Shown: positions 1 through 9,540 of the stretch, one piece after another
Layout of the letters: each line of letters begins with the position of its first letter
Position numbering within the stretch: the stretch's first letter is position 1
Assembly (NCBI GenBank): GCA_003586115.2
Contig: QVOM02000126.1
Location: 10,072,642-10,136,641 of the forward strand
Origin: Salvator merianae
Lineage: Eukaryota; Chordata; Lepidosauria; Squamata; Teiidae
Direction of reading: 5' to 3'
Length of the DNA stretch: 64,000 nt
Translations under genes and position numbers: made by a program
The notes under the pieces: model-generated
Seen by the model: the letters and a program-made list of their open reading frames with translations, nothing else
Told to the model about the DNA's origin: nothing
Databases searched by the model: none

Positions 1-424
1 CCTGTCCACCATGGAATGTTCACCAGCGAACATTCCATGGTGGAACAGACCTCACAGCACAGAGACCATCCGCACTGCAAAGTCTTGGAACAGAACAGCA
101 GCAGAACACCAGCATTCCCAGTGCAAACCCTGGCATTCTGCTGCCATTCTGCACCATGATGGCAGCTGGGAAGCTTCCGGCCACTGCCATGGTGACCAGC
201 AAGGTCACACGAACACACAGCTGCACTATACCGTGCAGCTGTGCATTTGCACCTGGTAGTGGGTGTGAATGCACTATATTGGGAGCAGTCTGGTTGCTCC
301 CGGTACAGCTGTGCTCCACAGCTGGTAGCAAGCTGCTCCCAATCAAAAGGGCCTCTGCAAAGTGCGGAGACACTTGACCAGTGAGCATCCCTGATGCTCA
401 CTAGCTTCAAGTGTGAACGGGCCT
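1..424. mobile_element. Non-autonomous fold-back DNA transposon (family FB-A), right part
   Basis: A perfect inverted repeat with 16-base arms (6-21 and 28-43, 6-base loop) opens the window. The right end, about 408-424, reads AAGTGTGAACGGGCC, the complement of the terminal motif GGGCCTGTTCACACTT seen in other copies. Just inside it is a subterminal palindrome around CATCCCTGATG (386-402). The copy at 31060-31475 shares the internal hairpin and similar flanking text. The left end is cut by the window edge or lost. There is no transposase ORF, and the short ORFs on both strands are artefacts of the palindromes. Confidence 0.6.
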
Positions 425-1527
425 CCAGTCTTTTTTGTTGGTTCAGCACAGAGATGCTCAATAGCAGCACTCCAGATATTCCTGAACTACATCTCCCATT
501 ATCCTATGCCAACCCTCTCTGGGGCAGACTGAGAATCGGAGGAATTGTAGTTCAGGAGCATCTTCAGGGCTTCTGTTGGGCACCCCAATCTAGCATAACT
601 TTATTCGCATTCTTACGTTCCAACATCCGCACTGTTTCTTGAATTACAGCCTCTTCCTCTATGCATTGCGGAATATTTTTTGACTTACTTTTAGCCCCCG
701 TTACTCCTCCCTTCACCTACTAACATAGCTGAAATAATTACCCCCTTTCCCCCCTTATTTTTCCCCCCAAGGCTTATATTTACCTATTTGTTAAAAGGAT
801 TTCTCCTGCTGGCCTGCTGTTGCTGTGACAAGGAGACTTTCAAGGCACAGTAGGTGAAATAATATTGTATATTGCACAGCAAACCCCCTGCAATTGAATG
901 TTAATTTAACCAATAAAGTAACAGCACAGCAATTAGGAGAATAATCATTTCTTATCTCTTAACGGGGTTAAAAGTAGAAGTCAGATTTACCCTGGAGTGC
1001 TCACCAGCTCAGAAATTGCTTCACGGGCGAGGAGAAGAGACCAGCTCGGTGACTCTGCGGTGACGTGCGAATGTAAATGCCAAGATAGAAGCCCAGATAC
1101 AGGCAAACTGCCTCCAACAGCTCCCTCTGCCTCCGTCTCCACTTACGCCTCCTCCCACCCGGCGTCCTCCATATTTAGCTCTCGCTGCCACAGCATCCTA
1201 GCAAACCCCCGGTATGCTTTAAAAATATGCTGTAAAATGAAATCATCTGCAATTTTCTCAGCACAGGGCAAGCCGTTTAGCAACACACAGGCACCCAACG
1301 TCACTCAGCCAGAAATTGTTGCAAGGCAGTGGGAATTCTCCACCTTGTAGGTTGCCTAATCCAGAAGGCCAATGGAGAGTGGTTCTTACAGCTTTACTTC
1401 TCGCTGGGACAGTCGGGCCTTGTTTGTTCTGTGTTCTTTTAGACTGCAGGCGGAAGAGACAGCGAAGAGGAGATAAGTTGGCCATATCCACGTATTCAAA
1501 GGGCTGTAACATAAACCAGGTGTGGTA
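425..1527. other. Intergenic stretch, mostly unassigned
   Basis: I see no gene here. A short imperfect fold-back at about 480-566 (CTGAACTACATCTCCC against GGAATTGTAGTTCAG) belongs to family FB-I. The remainder has only short ORFs with no recognisable domain and no splice-site framing. Confidence 0.5.
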
Positions 1528-2385
1528 AGAACATAAGAGGGGCCCTGTTGGGTCAGGTCACGGCCCATCTAGTCCAGAACCCTGTCTCATACAGTGGTCC
1601 ACCAATTGCTTCTGGGCATTCTCAAGCAGAAGACAAAGGCAAGACCTTCACCTGCTTTTGACTCCCTGCAAATGGCCTTTAGAGGCATCCTGCCTGCCTC
1701 TCCAACCTGGAGGCAGTATCTGGGCATCCATTCTAGTAGTCATTGATACACCTGACCTCCATGAATTAAGATGAGCTCTGCTAGATTAGGTCACAGCCCA
1801 TCTAGTCCAGCATCCTACCTCACACAAGGACCCACCAATTGCTTCTGGGCATCTCAAGCAGAAGACGAAGGCAAAACCTTCACCTGGTCTTGATTCCCTG
1901 CAAATGGCCTTTAGAGGATCCTACCAGTCTCTCCACCCTGGAGGCAGTACCTAAGCATCCATTCTTGTAGCCACTGATACATCTGACCTCCACGAATTTG
2001 CCTAACCCTTAGAACATAAGAGGAGCCCTGCTGGATCAGGCCATAGCCCATCTAGTCAGCATCCTGTCTCATACAGTGGCCCACCAATTGCTTCTGGGCC
2101 TTTTCAGTGGTGGCCCTCAGGCTGTGGAACACTGTGCATCAGGCATCTTCACTTTACATCTTTAGGAGAGCAGTGAAAACACACCTATTTAACCCTTGCC
2201 TTTGGCTAACGAAACGGCTTTCCCTCCCTAATCTCTGGCACTGCTACTGTTTTTAATGTGTGCATTTTACATTCTAGTTTTTTTATTGTTGTAACCTGCC
2301 CTGAAAGCTTTGGGTATAGAGCAGAAGATGAAGGCAAAAGCTTCATCTGATCTTGAATCCCTGCAAATGGCCTTTAGAGGTGAAA
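1528..2385 (-). mobile_element. CR1-B LINE 3'UTR, tandem units, interrupted by an L2 fragment
   Basis: Three consecutive head-to-tail copies of a roughly 210-bp unit start near 1528, 1767 and 2012. Each carries AGAACATAAGAGGAGCCC or a variant, CATCTAGTCCAGCATCC, CCACCAATTGCTTCTGGGC and GCAAATGGCCTTTAGAGG. This is the reverse complement of the 3' end of a CR1-like LINE whose ORF2 is visible at 42141-42776 and 51166-52245. The last unit is split by an L2 3' fragment (about 2101-2320) and resumes at about 2321-2385. No coding capacity. Confidence 0.75.
2101..2320 (+). mobile_element. L2-like LINE 3' fragment inside a CR1-B unit
   Basis: The text runs from a decayed ORF2 C-terminus (GGCCCTCAGGCTGTGGAA, then GCAGTGAAAACACACC) to GTAACCTGCCCTGAAAGC and GGGTATAGAG. 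This is the usual L2-type 3' end found repeatedly in the window. The flanking CR1-B unit stops at CTTCTGGGC and resumes at GCAGAAGATGAAGG, so the L2 fragment interrupts it, with a few host bases lost. Confidence 0.6.
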
Positions 2386-2654
2386 CAGGAGATCCAGACA
2401 TTGCTGAATAACAATTCCCATCATTCCTTGCTATTGGCAGTATTGCTCATTGGCACTGATAGAAGCCGAAATTAGCTGAGAATATATGTGGTGCTCCAGT
2501 TTGGGCCAATGACTTGTCTACTGCAGTAGTTTGTGGATACAGCAGCCAACCAAATGCCCCTTTGAAGCTGAACCTGTTGAACATGAACATAGCAGTTCCT
2601 TTCTTACAACATTTGGGGCTTTTTAGTCTAGAAGCAGAACAGAAGGAGCATGAC

Positions 2655-3255
2655 AGAGGTGTGTAATGCGCTCTACATGGGGCTGCCCTTGAAGATCGTT
2701 CAGAAGCTGCAGCTGGTACAGAATGCAGCTGGTAGGCTGCTGACTGGGACGGCTGGCCGGATGCACATCACACCAGTCTTTAAAGAGCTGCGCTGGCTGC
2801 CAATTCGCTACTGAGCCCAATTCAAGGTGTTAACCTTAATTCATAAGGCCCTAAATGACTTGGACCCCAAATATCTAAAGGAACGTCTTCTCCCATATCG
2901 ACCTACTCGTGCCTTAAGATCTGTAAGGGGACGCCCTTCTGGTTGTAACACCACCCTCAGTAACAAAAGGGGTGGGCACCCAGGATAAGGCCTTCTCAGT
3001 GATGGCTCCTAGACAATGGAATAGTCTCCCCCCAAGGTGCGTCATGCACCTTGTTAAGGAAAGCAGTGAAGACCCATCTCTTTGCTGTGGCCTTTGGCTA
3101 AAGAAGGAAACAGCTTTTCCTCCCCATTTTCAGACACTGTTATTGTTTTAATATGTTCATTTTATATTGATTTTTAATGCTGTGACCGACCCTGAGACCT
3201 TCAGGTATAGGACGGGATAAAAATACAAACAATAAATAAATAAAATAAATAAAAT
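2655..3255 (+). mobile_element. L2-like LINE, ORF2 C-terminus and 3' tail
   Basis: Forward translation gives a decayed L2 ORF2 C-terminus: a stretch reading LQLVQNAAGRLLTG, then ELRWLPI and YLKERLLPYRPTR. An L2 3'UTR follows (GACCGACCCTGAGACCTTCAGGTATAGG) and a short AATAAATAA-type tail at about 3228-3255. In-frame stops show it is dead. Confidence 0.8.
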
Positions 3256-3725
3256 TATACATGGTGTGGACCAAATGGGCAGGGAGAGGTTCTTCTCCCT
3301 TTCCCAAAAGATTGGAACCAGAAGTCACCCAATGAACTTGAGTCAAGGATGAATCACGACAGACAAAAGGGAGGGGGGGGGAATACTACACAGTGCTCAG
3401 TGCACTCTGGGGTTCACTCCCCTGAGATGTGGTGTTGGCCATTAGCTTGGATGATTTCAATAAAGCTTTGGACCAATTCATCGAAGAGAGGGCTGTCAAA
3501 GATTATTAGCCCTGATGCCAGTAGGAGAAGGTCTCCATTTGAAGGGCAACTGCTAGGAGACTGTGAGCAGAGCAACTGTGCCTCATATCCTGCTGGTGGG
3601 CTTTCTTTTATAGCTGGTTGGCCACTGGTAGAACAGACAGCTGGAACAGATGGGTAAAGGGTCTGATCCAGTGGAGCATTTCTTATGTTTGTATGCTTCT
3701 GAAGGACAGCTGCTGGGAAATTATG
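3256..3725 (+). mobile_element. L3-like (CR1 superfamily) LINE remnant
   Basis: The forward frames hold fragments of a CR1/L3 ORF2 C-terminus (a HGVDQMGREGFFSLS-like stretch, then a FNKALDQF-type stretch). The 3' part has GGGCAACTGCTAGGAGACTGTGAGC and GATCCAGTGGAGCATTTCTTATG. The same text recurs at 5400-5650 and 14500-15045. It is heavily mutated. Confidence 0.6.
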
Positions 3726-4246
3726 AGCAGGGCAGAATAGACCCCAATGTGCAGACACCATCTGCACTATGGGGCCTACAAACCTACCTGAAGCCAGCTA
3801 CCGGCGTTCGCATGTACCCAATCCTTGCCACGGTAGTGACCAACAAGCATTGGGCCACTGCCATGGCAACCAGGAGGCCTGTGCAGTGCACAGCGCAGCC
3901 CCATCCAGCGTCACAGCCCCAATCAGGATGTCACGGGCCCAACTGGCGCGTCACGCAGGCCCAGTCAGGCCCAATTGCCCCACTGCACATGCATGATTGC
4001 GTGATCAGGCATGCATGATGGGCAGATCGTATTCAAGATGGCCACCGCCGTGCAGATCAGTGCAAATGGAACCTTACCTGAAGCTCACTTTGAGCTTCAG
4101 GTAAGGTTCCAGACTGCTATTTACTTCACCAGTGGTATCCGTGATTGGGAGTGGATGCAACCCACTCCCGGCCTCTCGGGCTTCTCCCAAGTGCGGACGC
4201 ACTTGACTAGCAAGCATGCTTGATGCACCAAAATGTGAGCAGCCCT
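3726..4246. mobile_element. Fold-back DNA transposon (FB-A) with a perfect 20-bp hairpin
   Basis: Arms 4068-4087 and 4091-4110 are perfect complements of 20 bases around a 3-base loop. The right end (GTGAGCAGCCC, about 4231-4246) and the preceding CAAGCATGCTTG palindrome match the subterminal layout of the 1-424 copy. The left boundary at the L3 remnant is approximate. There is no transposase. Confidence 0.5.
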
Positions 4247-4404
4247 GCTATTCCTCCGGCATCATACATACCCTCCAGTGTTTCCCAAAAATATCACCAA
4301 AAAATGAAACCTTTAAGTTTATCTATCTCCTTGACAGCAGCCATGTAGAACTGATCATGGCCTCACACAGCAAAGTGGGGGAAGAGGGAAGGGGCAGCAA
4401 TTTT

Positions 4405-4520
4405 AAATATGCTTTAATACTTTATATATTTTATCTTTTTATTATTGTGACCCGCCCTGGGACCTTTTGGTGAAGGGAAGGATATAAATTCATAAATAAA
4501 TATAAATAAATAAATAAAAG
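4405..4520 (+). mobile_element. L2-like 3' end
   Basis: It contains TATTGTGACCCGCCCTGGGACC, then GGTGAAGGGAAGGATATAAAT, then an AATAAATA repeat, the standard L2 3' terminus of this genome. The preceding 4247-4404 is unassigned. Confidence 0.6.
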
Positions 4521-4859
4521 CAACCGACTCTATCCGTATTAAAGCAAGCATGTAGCCTCAGTGGTTCTTTCTGCACTGGAGCTAAGAATCCTAGCTACCG
4601 CATAGGAGCTATAAATGCTAATTATTCCTAAACGCTTATGGGATCAGAGCTGACTGTGAGTGATTAGGAAAGAGATCTTGGAGTAATGGGAGACAGTTCT
4701 ATGAAAGTGGCAACACAGTGTGCATCATAATGAAAAACTGTATTGAAAGCACAGATGCTAATATTATACTGCCTTTATACAAGTTGATGGTGCAACCACA
4801 TCTGGAATACTGTGCGCAGTTTTGGACATCATTATCACAAAAAGGATATAGCAGAGTTT

Positions 4860-5073
4860 GCCTGCATTCAGACACAATAAAAGGGGCGCCTCAGAGGCAC
4901 CTCATAGAAACAGTGTGTGGCACTGATGTTCTCAGGTCTTCTCCAATCCACCTTTTCTAACATAGAATGTTCATGAGAAAGGGGAGGGGCAGACTGGTGT
5001 GTGAACAATTCTATCTCTGAACCGTCTCTGAGCTGTCTCAGAGATGCTTTTTTTTGTTGTGTCTGATCACAGC
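4860..5073. mobile_element. Fold-back element FB-G
   Basis: The left end GCCTGCATTCAGACACAATAAAA is complemented by the right end TTTTGTTGTGTCTGATCACAGC, giving imperfect terminal inverted repeats of about 20 bp. It interrupts an L3-like ORF2 remnant. It has no ORF of its own. Confidence 0.6.
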
Positions 5074-5103
5074 CTTGGAGAGGATTCAGAGGAGGGCAAC
5101 TAA

Positions 5104-5240
5104 GGCTTCATCCAGACATCGCTTACTTATTCCACTATATTTGGATATTCCAGAATAAAGCCTGGATATTCTGGAATATCTGGGCTTTATTCTGGAATAT
5201 CCAAATATAGTGGAATAAATAAGCAATGTCTGGATGCAGC
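5104..5240. mobile_element. Fold-back MITE FB-B, nearly complete palindrome
   Basis: The whole element is a long inverted repeat. A left arm of about 60 bases (5104-5163, CATCCAGACATCGCTTAC, then TATTTGGATATTCCAG) pairs with 5180-5240 (CTGGAATATCCAAATATAG, then AAGCAATGTCTGGATG) at few mismatches. The same arms flank the CR1-B insertion at 42089-42835, and a degraded copy is at about 36185-36292. It has no coding capacity. Confidence 0.8.
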
Positions 5241-5647
5241 TTATGATGGTCAAGGGACTGGAGGAGCTTCGCTACGAGAAAAGATTACAACATCCAAGGT
5301 CTGTCAGGCTAGAAAGGAGACGAGTGAGAAGAGACATGATCAAAGTATATACAATTATGCATGCTGCAGACAAAGTGGATAGGGAGAAGTATATTTTCCT
5401 TAAACTCTGGAATTTGGTACCATGAGTTGCGGTGTTGGCTACCAGCTTGGATGGGTTCCAAAAAAATTAGGTCCAAATCCTGGAGGTCTGGCCTATCAAT
5501 GGCTATTACACATGATGGCAGTGTGAATGCTGGTAATAGGCGATGCTATAGTGCCCCTGAAGGCCAGATGCCAGGAGTTTGTGAACAGGGCAAACTGTGT
5601 GCTTGTGTCCTGTTGGTTGGCTTCCTTATACTGTTGGCAACTGTGAG

Positions 5648-6420
5648 AACATAAGAACATAAGTGGAGCCCTGCTGGGTCAGACCACGGCCCATCTAGTC
5701 CAGCATCCTGTGTCACACAGTGGCCCATCAATTGCTTCCGGGGATTCTAATAGCCATTGATACACCTGATCTCCATGAAATAAGAAGAGCCCTGCTGGAT
5801 CAGGTCACAGCCCATCTAGTCCAGCATCCTACCTCACACAATGGCCCACCTGTTGTTTCTGGGCACTCTCAAGCAGAAGGCAAAGACAAAACCTTTTCCC
5901 TGCTTTCAAGTCCCTGCAAATGGCCTTTACAGGCCTCCTGCCTATTACTCCAACCTGGAGGAGGTAACTAGGCATCAATTCTAGTAACCAGTGATACACC
6001 TGTCCTCTATGAATTAAGAGAAGCCCTGCTGGATCAGGCCACAGCCCATCTAGTCCAACATCATGTCTCACAGAGTGCCCCATCAATTGCTTCTGGGCAT
6101 TCTCAAGCAGAATAAAAGGCAAAACCTTCACCTGCTCTGACTCCCTGCAAATGTCCTTTAGAGACATCCCGTCTGTCTCTCCAACCTGGAAATAGTACCT
6201 AAGCATCTATTTTCGTAGCTATTGATACACCTGACCTCCATGAATCTTTCCAATCCTTTCTTAAAGCTATCCAGGCTAATTGCTGTTATCACCTCTTCCG
6301 ATAGTAAATTCCATAGACTGATGACCCTCTGGGTGAAAAGAATTTCTGGTCCAGATGGGTCCAATCCATCTGGTATTTATGTTCTTATGCATCCACCTCT
6401 TCTGCAAGGAAAGCATCTCC
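5648..6420 (-). mobile_element. CR1-B LINE, tandem 3'UTR units plus ORF2 C-terminus
   Basis: Three 3'UTR units (starting near 5648, 5775 and 6010) are joined head to tail. Past the last one, the minus frame about 6158-6364 encodes a decayed ORF2 C-terminus (RVISLWNLLSEE, then FKKGLERFMEVRCI). The first unit is internally shortened, lacking the CTCAAGCAGAAGAC to CTGCAAATGG part. One junction reads CTCTATGAATTAAGAGAAGCCC, a type that recurs in other arrays. Confidence 0.8.
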
Positions 6421-7993
6421 CCCAGTTGCAGCTGCTTTCCTCCCCTCTGACTCCCTGTATAAACGAGCACCAAGGAGGGCAGTATTGGACCAGGACACAA
6501 GTGAGCAGAGTATGCTCAAACATCTCCAAAAAAATTTCAAAGCAACAAACCCTGTCCCATTATTTGCTTCCTCGTATTTTGGGGGGAAATGTTGCCATGT
6601 ACATGTAACACATGTCCCCCGTCCAACACAGCCTGTCTTTCTCATTAGAAAAGGCAGAACACTGAATTTACCAGAACTGTCTTTGCAGTATGGCAGACCC
6701 GAATTCTGTGGTCTTGCACCTCCCTCCAAAACTGTCACCTCACCGAACACACGAATGAACTAACAAAGCATCAGTTGCCTTCACAAAGTGCCCAGATGTC
6801 TGCTGAGCCACATACATCAGCCTGAAATGCAAAACTTGTCAAATTTCGCTCTGTTGCTAAAGTATGTGAAATGCAAACATCCGTTCTTCTTCAGCTTTAT
6901 CTTAGTTTCCATTCCCCCAGCTGCCGAATCTGGGTCAGCTTGTTCTCCTCACGCCCACTCCCTACATCTCTTCACTTTCTTGCTTGCTTCTAAATCCTTG
7001 GACAGGGTAGAGAGGAGGGGCAGAGTGAAAAGAACTGGGCTTCTATATACATTACTCCATTTTATGCTTTCCTTTTCGGGGGCACAGGGATTGTCTTAAT
7101 TTTGCTTCAGCTTGAAAGGGAGTTGCGGGGTGAAAAGACAGATTTTCAAAAGGTGGGCCACATTCCCAAAATTATCTTTCCTTTTCTTTTCATTTTTTTT
7201 TTCCTTTACGCCAGCTGACACGAAGCTGGATTTGCATTATTATGCTCTCCACAAAACGGATGCAATTAAATTAACTATCGTTAATTTGTTTTAGCCACGG
7301 AAATGCAGGAAAGAGAAAACCGGAGCAGTTTGAAGAGCCATTACTGTTTACCCATCATATGTCCACTCAACCAGTTTCTATTAAAAATCTTTTGTGCAGG
7401 GTTTTTTTGTTTTTTTTTTACTTTTACGTGTTGTTTCACCTGAGATAGTATCCATTCAGAATAAATCCAGGCAAGCAGGAGGGAGAGAAAAGAAAAATCT
7501 CGCAGATCATTCTCAATATTTTCTTTCTTTCTTGGATTAAGTATGTTGGAAGGAAATTGCCCTTGTGAACAACTGACAAGAAAAACTGAGAAAGTTCCTC
7601 TTTGGATGGGCACTAGAATTTCCATCAGCTTAATCCAAAGGACCCATTAACTGCTTAAGGCTAAAGATTCTTAGTGACATTAAATGACAATCAATGTTGC
7701 CCTTGGGAGGACTCGAAAGAGAACTGAACAGACGTAGGCTGTTTCCATAATGTGGAAATATGTTGACAATGCCACTCCTCAAAAATACTGAACATCTTCA
7801 CCAAACAACTCACACAAGTAGATTTCAAGTAAATCACTGGGCCCAAGCCAAGGAACAAGGATTCTGGGCCAAGGTGAAGAATTTCTGGCCCTACAGGTGT
7901 TGTTAGACATCAATTTCCAGCATTCCCATGCAGGATGGCTGGTGGCCCAAACTGATGGGAATGGTGGTCCAGCAAGAATCTTAGGACCACAGA
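6421..7993. other. Intergenic, mostly unassigned
   Basis: I see no gene. Homopolymer tracts (T-rich near 7190 and 7400) and short unrelated ORFs only. At about 7885-7985 a decayed fold-back of family FB-I abuts the tail of the next CR1-A copy. Confidence 0.5.
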
Positions 7994-9003
7994 TCATAGA
8001 ATCATAGAGTTGGAAGTGACCTCCTGGGTCATCGAGTCCAACCCCCTGCTCAATGCAGGATTCACTAAAGCATCCCAGACAGATATCTGTCCAGCCTTTC
8101 CTTGGAGATCTCCAGTGAAGGAGAGACCACCACCTCCTGTGGCAACCTGTTCCAGTGACTGATTGCCCTTACGGTCAGAAAGTTCTTCCTAATATCTAGC
8201 CTGTATCTACTCCCTTGAATTTTCATCCCATTGTTTCTAGTCCTTCCTTCTTGCGCAACTGAGAATAGGGCCAATCCTTCTGCACTGTGACAGCCCTTGA
8301 GATACTTGAAAACAGCTATCATGTCTCCTCTCAGTCTTCTCTTCTGCAGGCTAAACATTCCTAGGTCCTTTAACCGTTCCTCGTAGGACATGGTTTGCAG
8401 ACCACTCACCATTTTGGTCGCCCTTCTCTGAACTTGTTCCAGTTTGTCAATGTCTTTTTTAAACTGGGGTGCCCAGAACTGGACACAATACTCCAGATGA
8501 GGTCTGACCAAGGAAGAGTAAAGTGGGACAATTACGTCTCGTGATCTAGACTCTATACTCCTCTTGATACACCCCAGGATTGTGTTTGCCTTTTTTGCAG
8601 CTGCATCACACTGTTGACTCATGTTTAATCTATGATCTACTAGTACACCCAGATCCTTTTCACATGTGCTGCTGCTCAGCGAGATTCCTCCCATTCTGTA
8701 TTGGATATAGTCATTTTTCTTACCCAGATGTAAAACTTTGCATTTCTCCCTGTTAAATGTCATTCTGTTAGTTTCAGCCCACTGTTCAAGCTTGTCCAAA
8801 TCCTTTTGAATCCTCTCCTTCTCCTCCCTAGTGTTAGCAACCCCTCCTAGCTTTGTGTCGTCTGCAAATTTGATCAGCGTCCCCTCGACACCTTCATCCA
8901 GATCGTTTATAAAAATGTTGAACAGCAATGGGCCCAAGACAGAGCCTTGCGGTACCCCACTCGAGACAGTCTTCCAATCTCCTCTGTGAGGAGATCCCAC
9001 ATC
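7994..9003 (-). mobile_element. CR1-A LINE, 5'-truncated, young-looking
   Basis: The 3' terminus is at the low-coordinate side with the CR1-type tail ATCATAGAATCATAGAGTTGG. The body up to 9003 is the 3' part of ORF2, open on the minus strand. The 5' truncation is typical of target-primed insertion. The same family is at 10697-11640, 18477-26345, 38576-39233 and 48723-48958, all of which carry more damage. Confidence 0.9.
8065..9000 (-). pseudogene. CR1-A ORF2 C-terminal fragment, reverse transcriptase
   Basis: A 311-codon open frame encodes the second half of a CR1 reverse transcriptase. [15 protein letters not shown] lies near residues 13-27 and the catalytic-core box FADDTKLGG near 45-53. 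The thumb and C-terminal region follow with [22 protein letters not shown] and the terminal ISHWNRLPQEVV. There is no in-frame stop or frameshift. The endonuclease and the first RT boxes are absent because the insert is 5'-truncated at 9003. The first residues (MGSPHRGDW) read across or near the truncation point and are not a native start. It acts in target-primed reverse transcription when complete; this copy cannot do so alone. Confidence 0.85.
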
Positions 9004-9147
9004 CCAGTTAAAAATGCTAACTGAGCATAGCTAAGGTGAGTTGTCATGTGGGCGTTTAAAAGGCAAAGGGGGCCTTTTCCCCCCTCCACTACCGTAACTG
9101 CAATGAACTACTCACTGGAGTTTTTCAATGCAGTTCTAGAGAACTGA

Positions 9148-9540
9148 CTGGAAGAAGGAAGAAAATCTGGGCTGTTTGCTGTATCCAGGTGTTTGTTGCC
9201 AGTTCTCCACCCTCCTCCAAAGTATAAGAACTGTGCTACTCTTGGCTGGGAGAAGAAAGAGGGTCTGAGCTATTGGCTGCACTCAGTGTTTGCTGCCTCT
9301 GACCCACCTTCCCCTAAGGCATAAGAACTGTGGCTGCTCTTGGCTGGGAGAAGGAAGAAGACCTGGGCCGGTTGTAGCACCCAAATGTTTGCTGCCTCTG
9401 CCCCACCCTCCCACAAGGTATAAGAACTGTGGTTGCTCTTGCTTGGGAGAAGGAAGAGAATCTGGACTGTTTGCTGCATCCAAGTGTTTGCTGTCTCTGC
9501 CCCACCCTTTTCCAAGGTTTAAGAACTATACCTTGCAGTG
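9148..9540 (+). repeat. Tandem repeat, about 98-bp period, four units, next to an L1
   Basis: Units begin near 9148, 9246, 9344 and 9443 at the motif CTGGGAGAAGGAAGA. Each contains TGTTTGCTGCCTCTGCCCC and TAAGAACTGTGG-type text, and spacing is 97, 98 and 99 bp. The block ends just before L1-type sequence that continues to about 12690. It may be the repeated 5'UTR monomers of that L1, or an unrelated minisatellite. ORFs through it are artefacts of the repetition. Confidence 0.8.

Larger units (their letters stand above)
4650..5650 (+). mobile_element. L3-like LINE remnant carrying two fold-back insertions
   Basis: A CR1/L3 ORF2 C-terminal region reads forward: an ERDLGVMGDSSMKVATQ-like stretch, LPLYKLMVQPHLEYCAQFW, then LEELRYEKRLQHP after the insertions. 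The 3'UTR ends with GCCAGATGCCAGGAGTTTGTGAACAGGGC. It is interrupted at 4860-5073 (FB-G) and 5104-5240 (FB-B). The reading sense is continuous across both, so the LINE is older than the two insertions. Confidence 0.7.
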
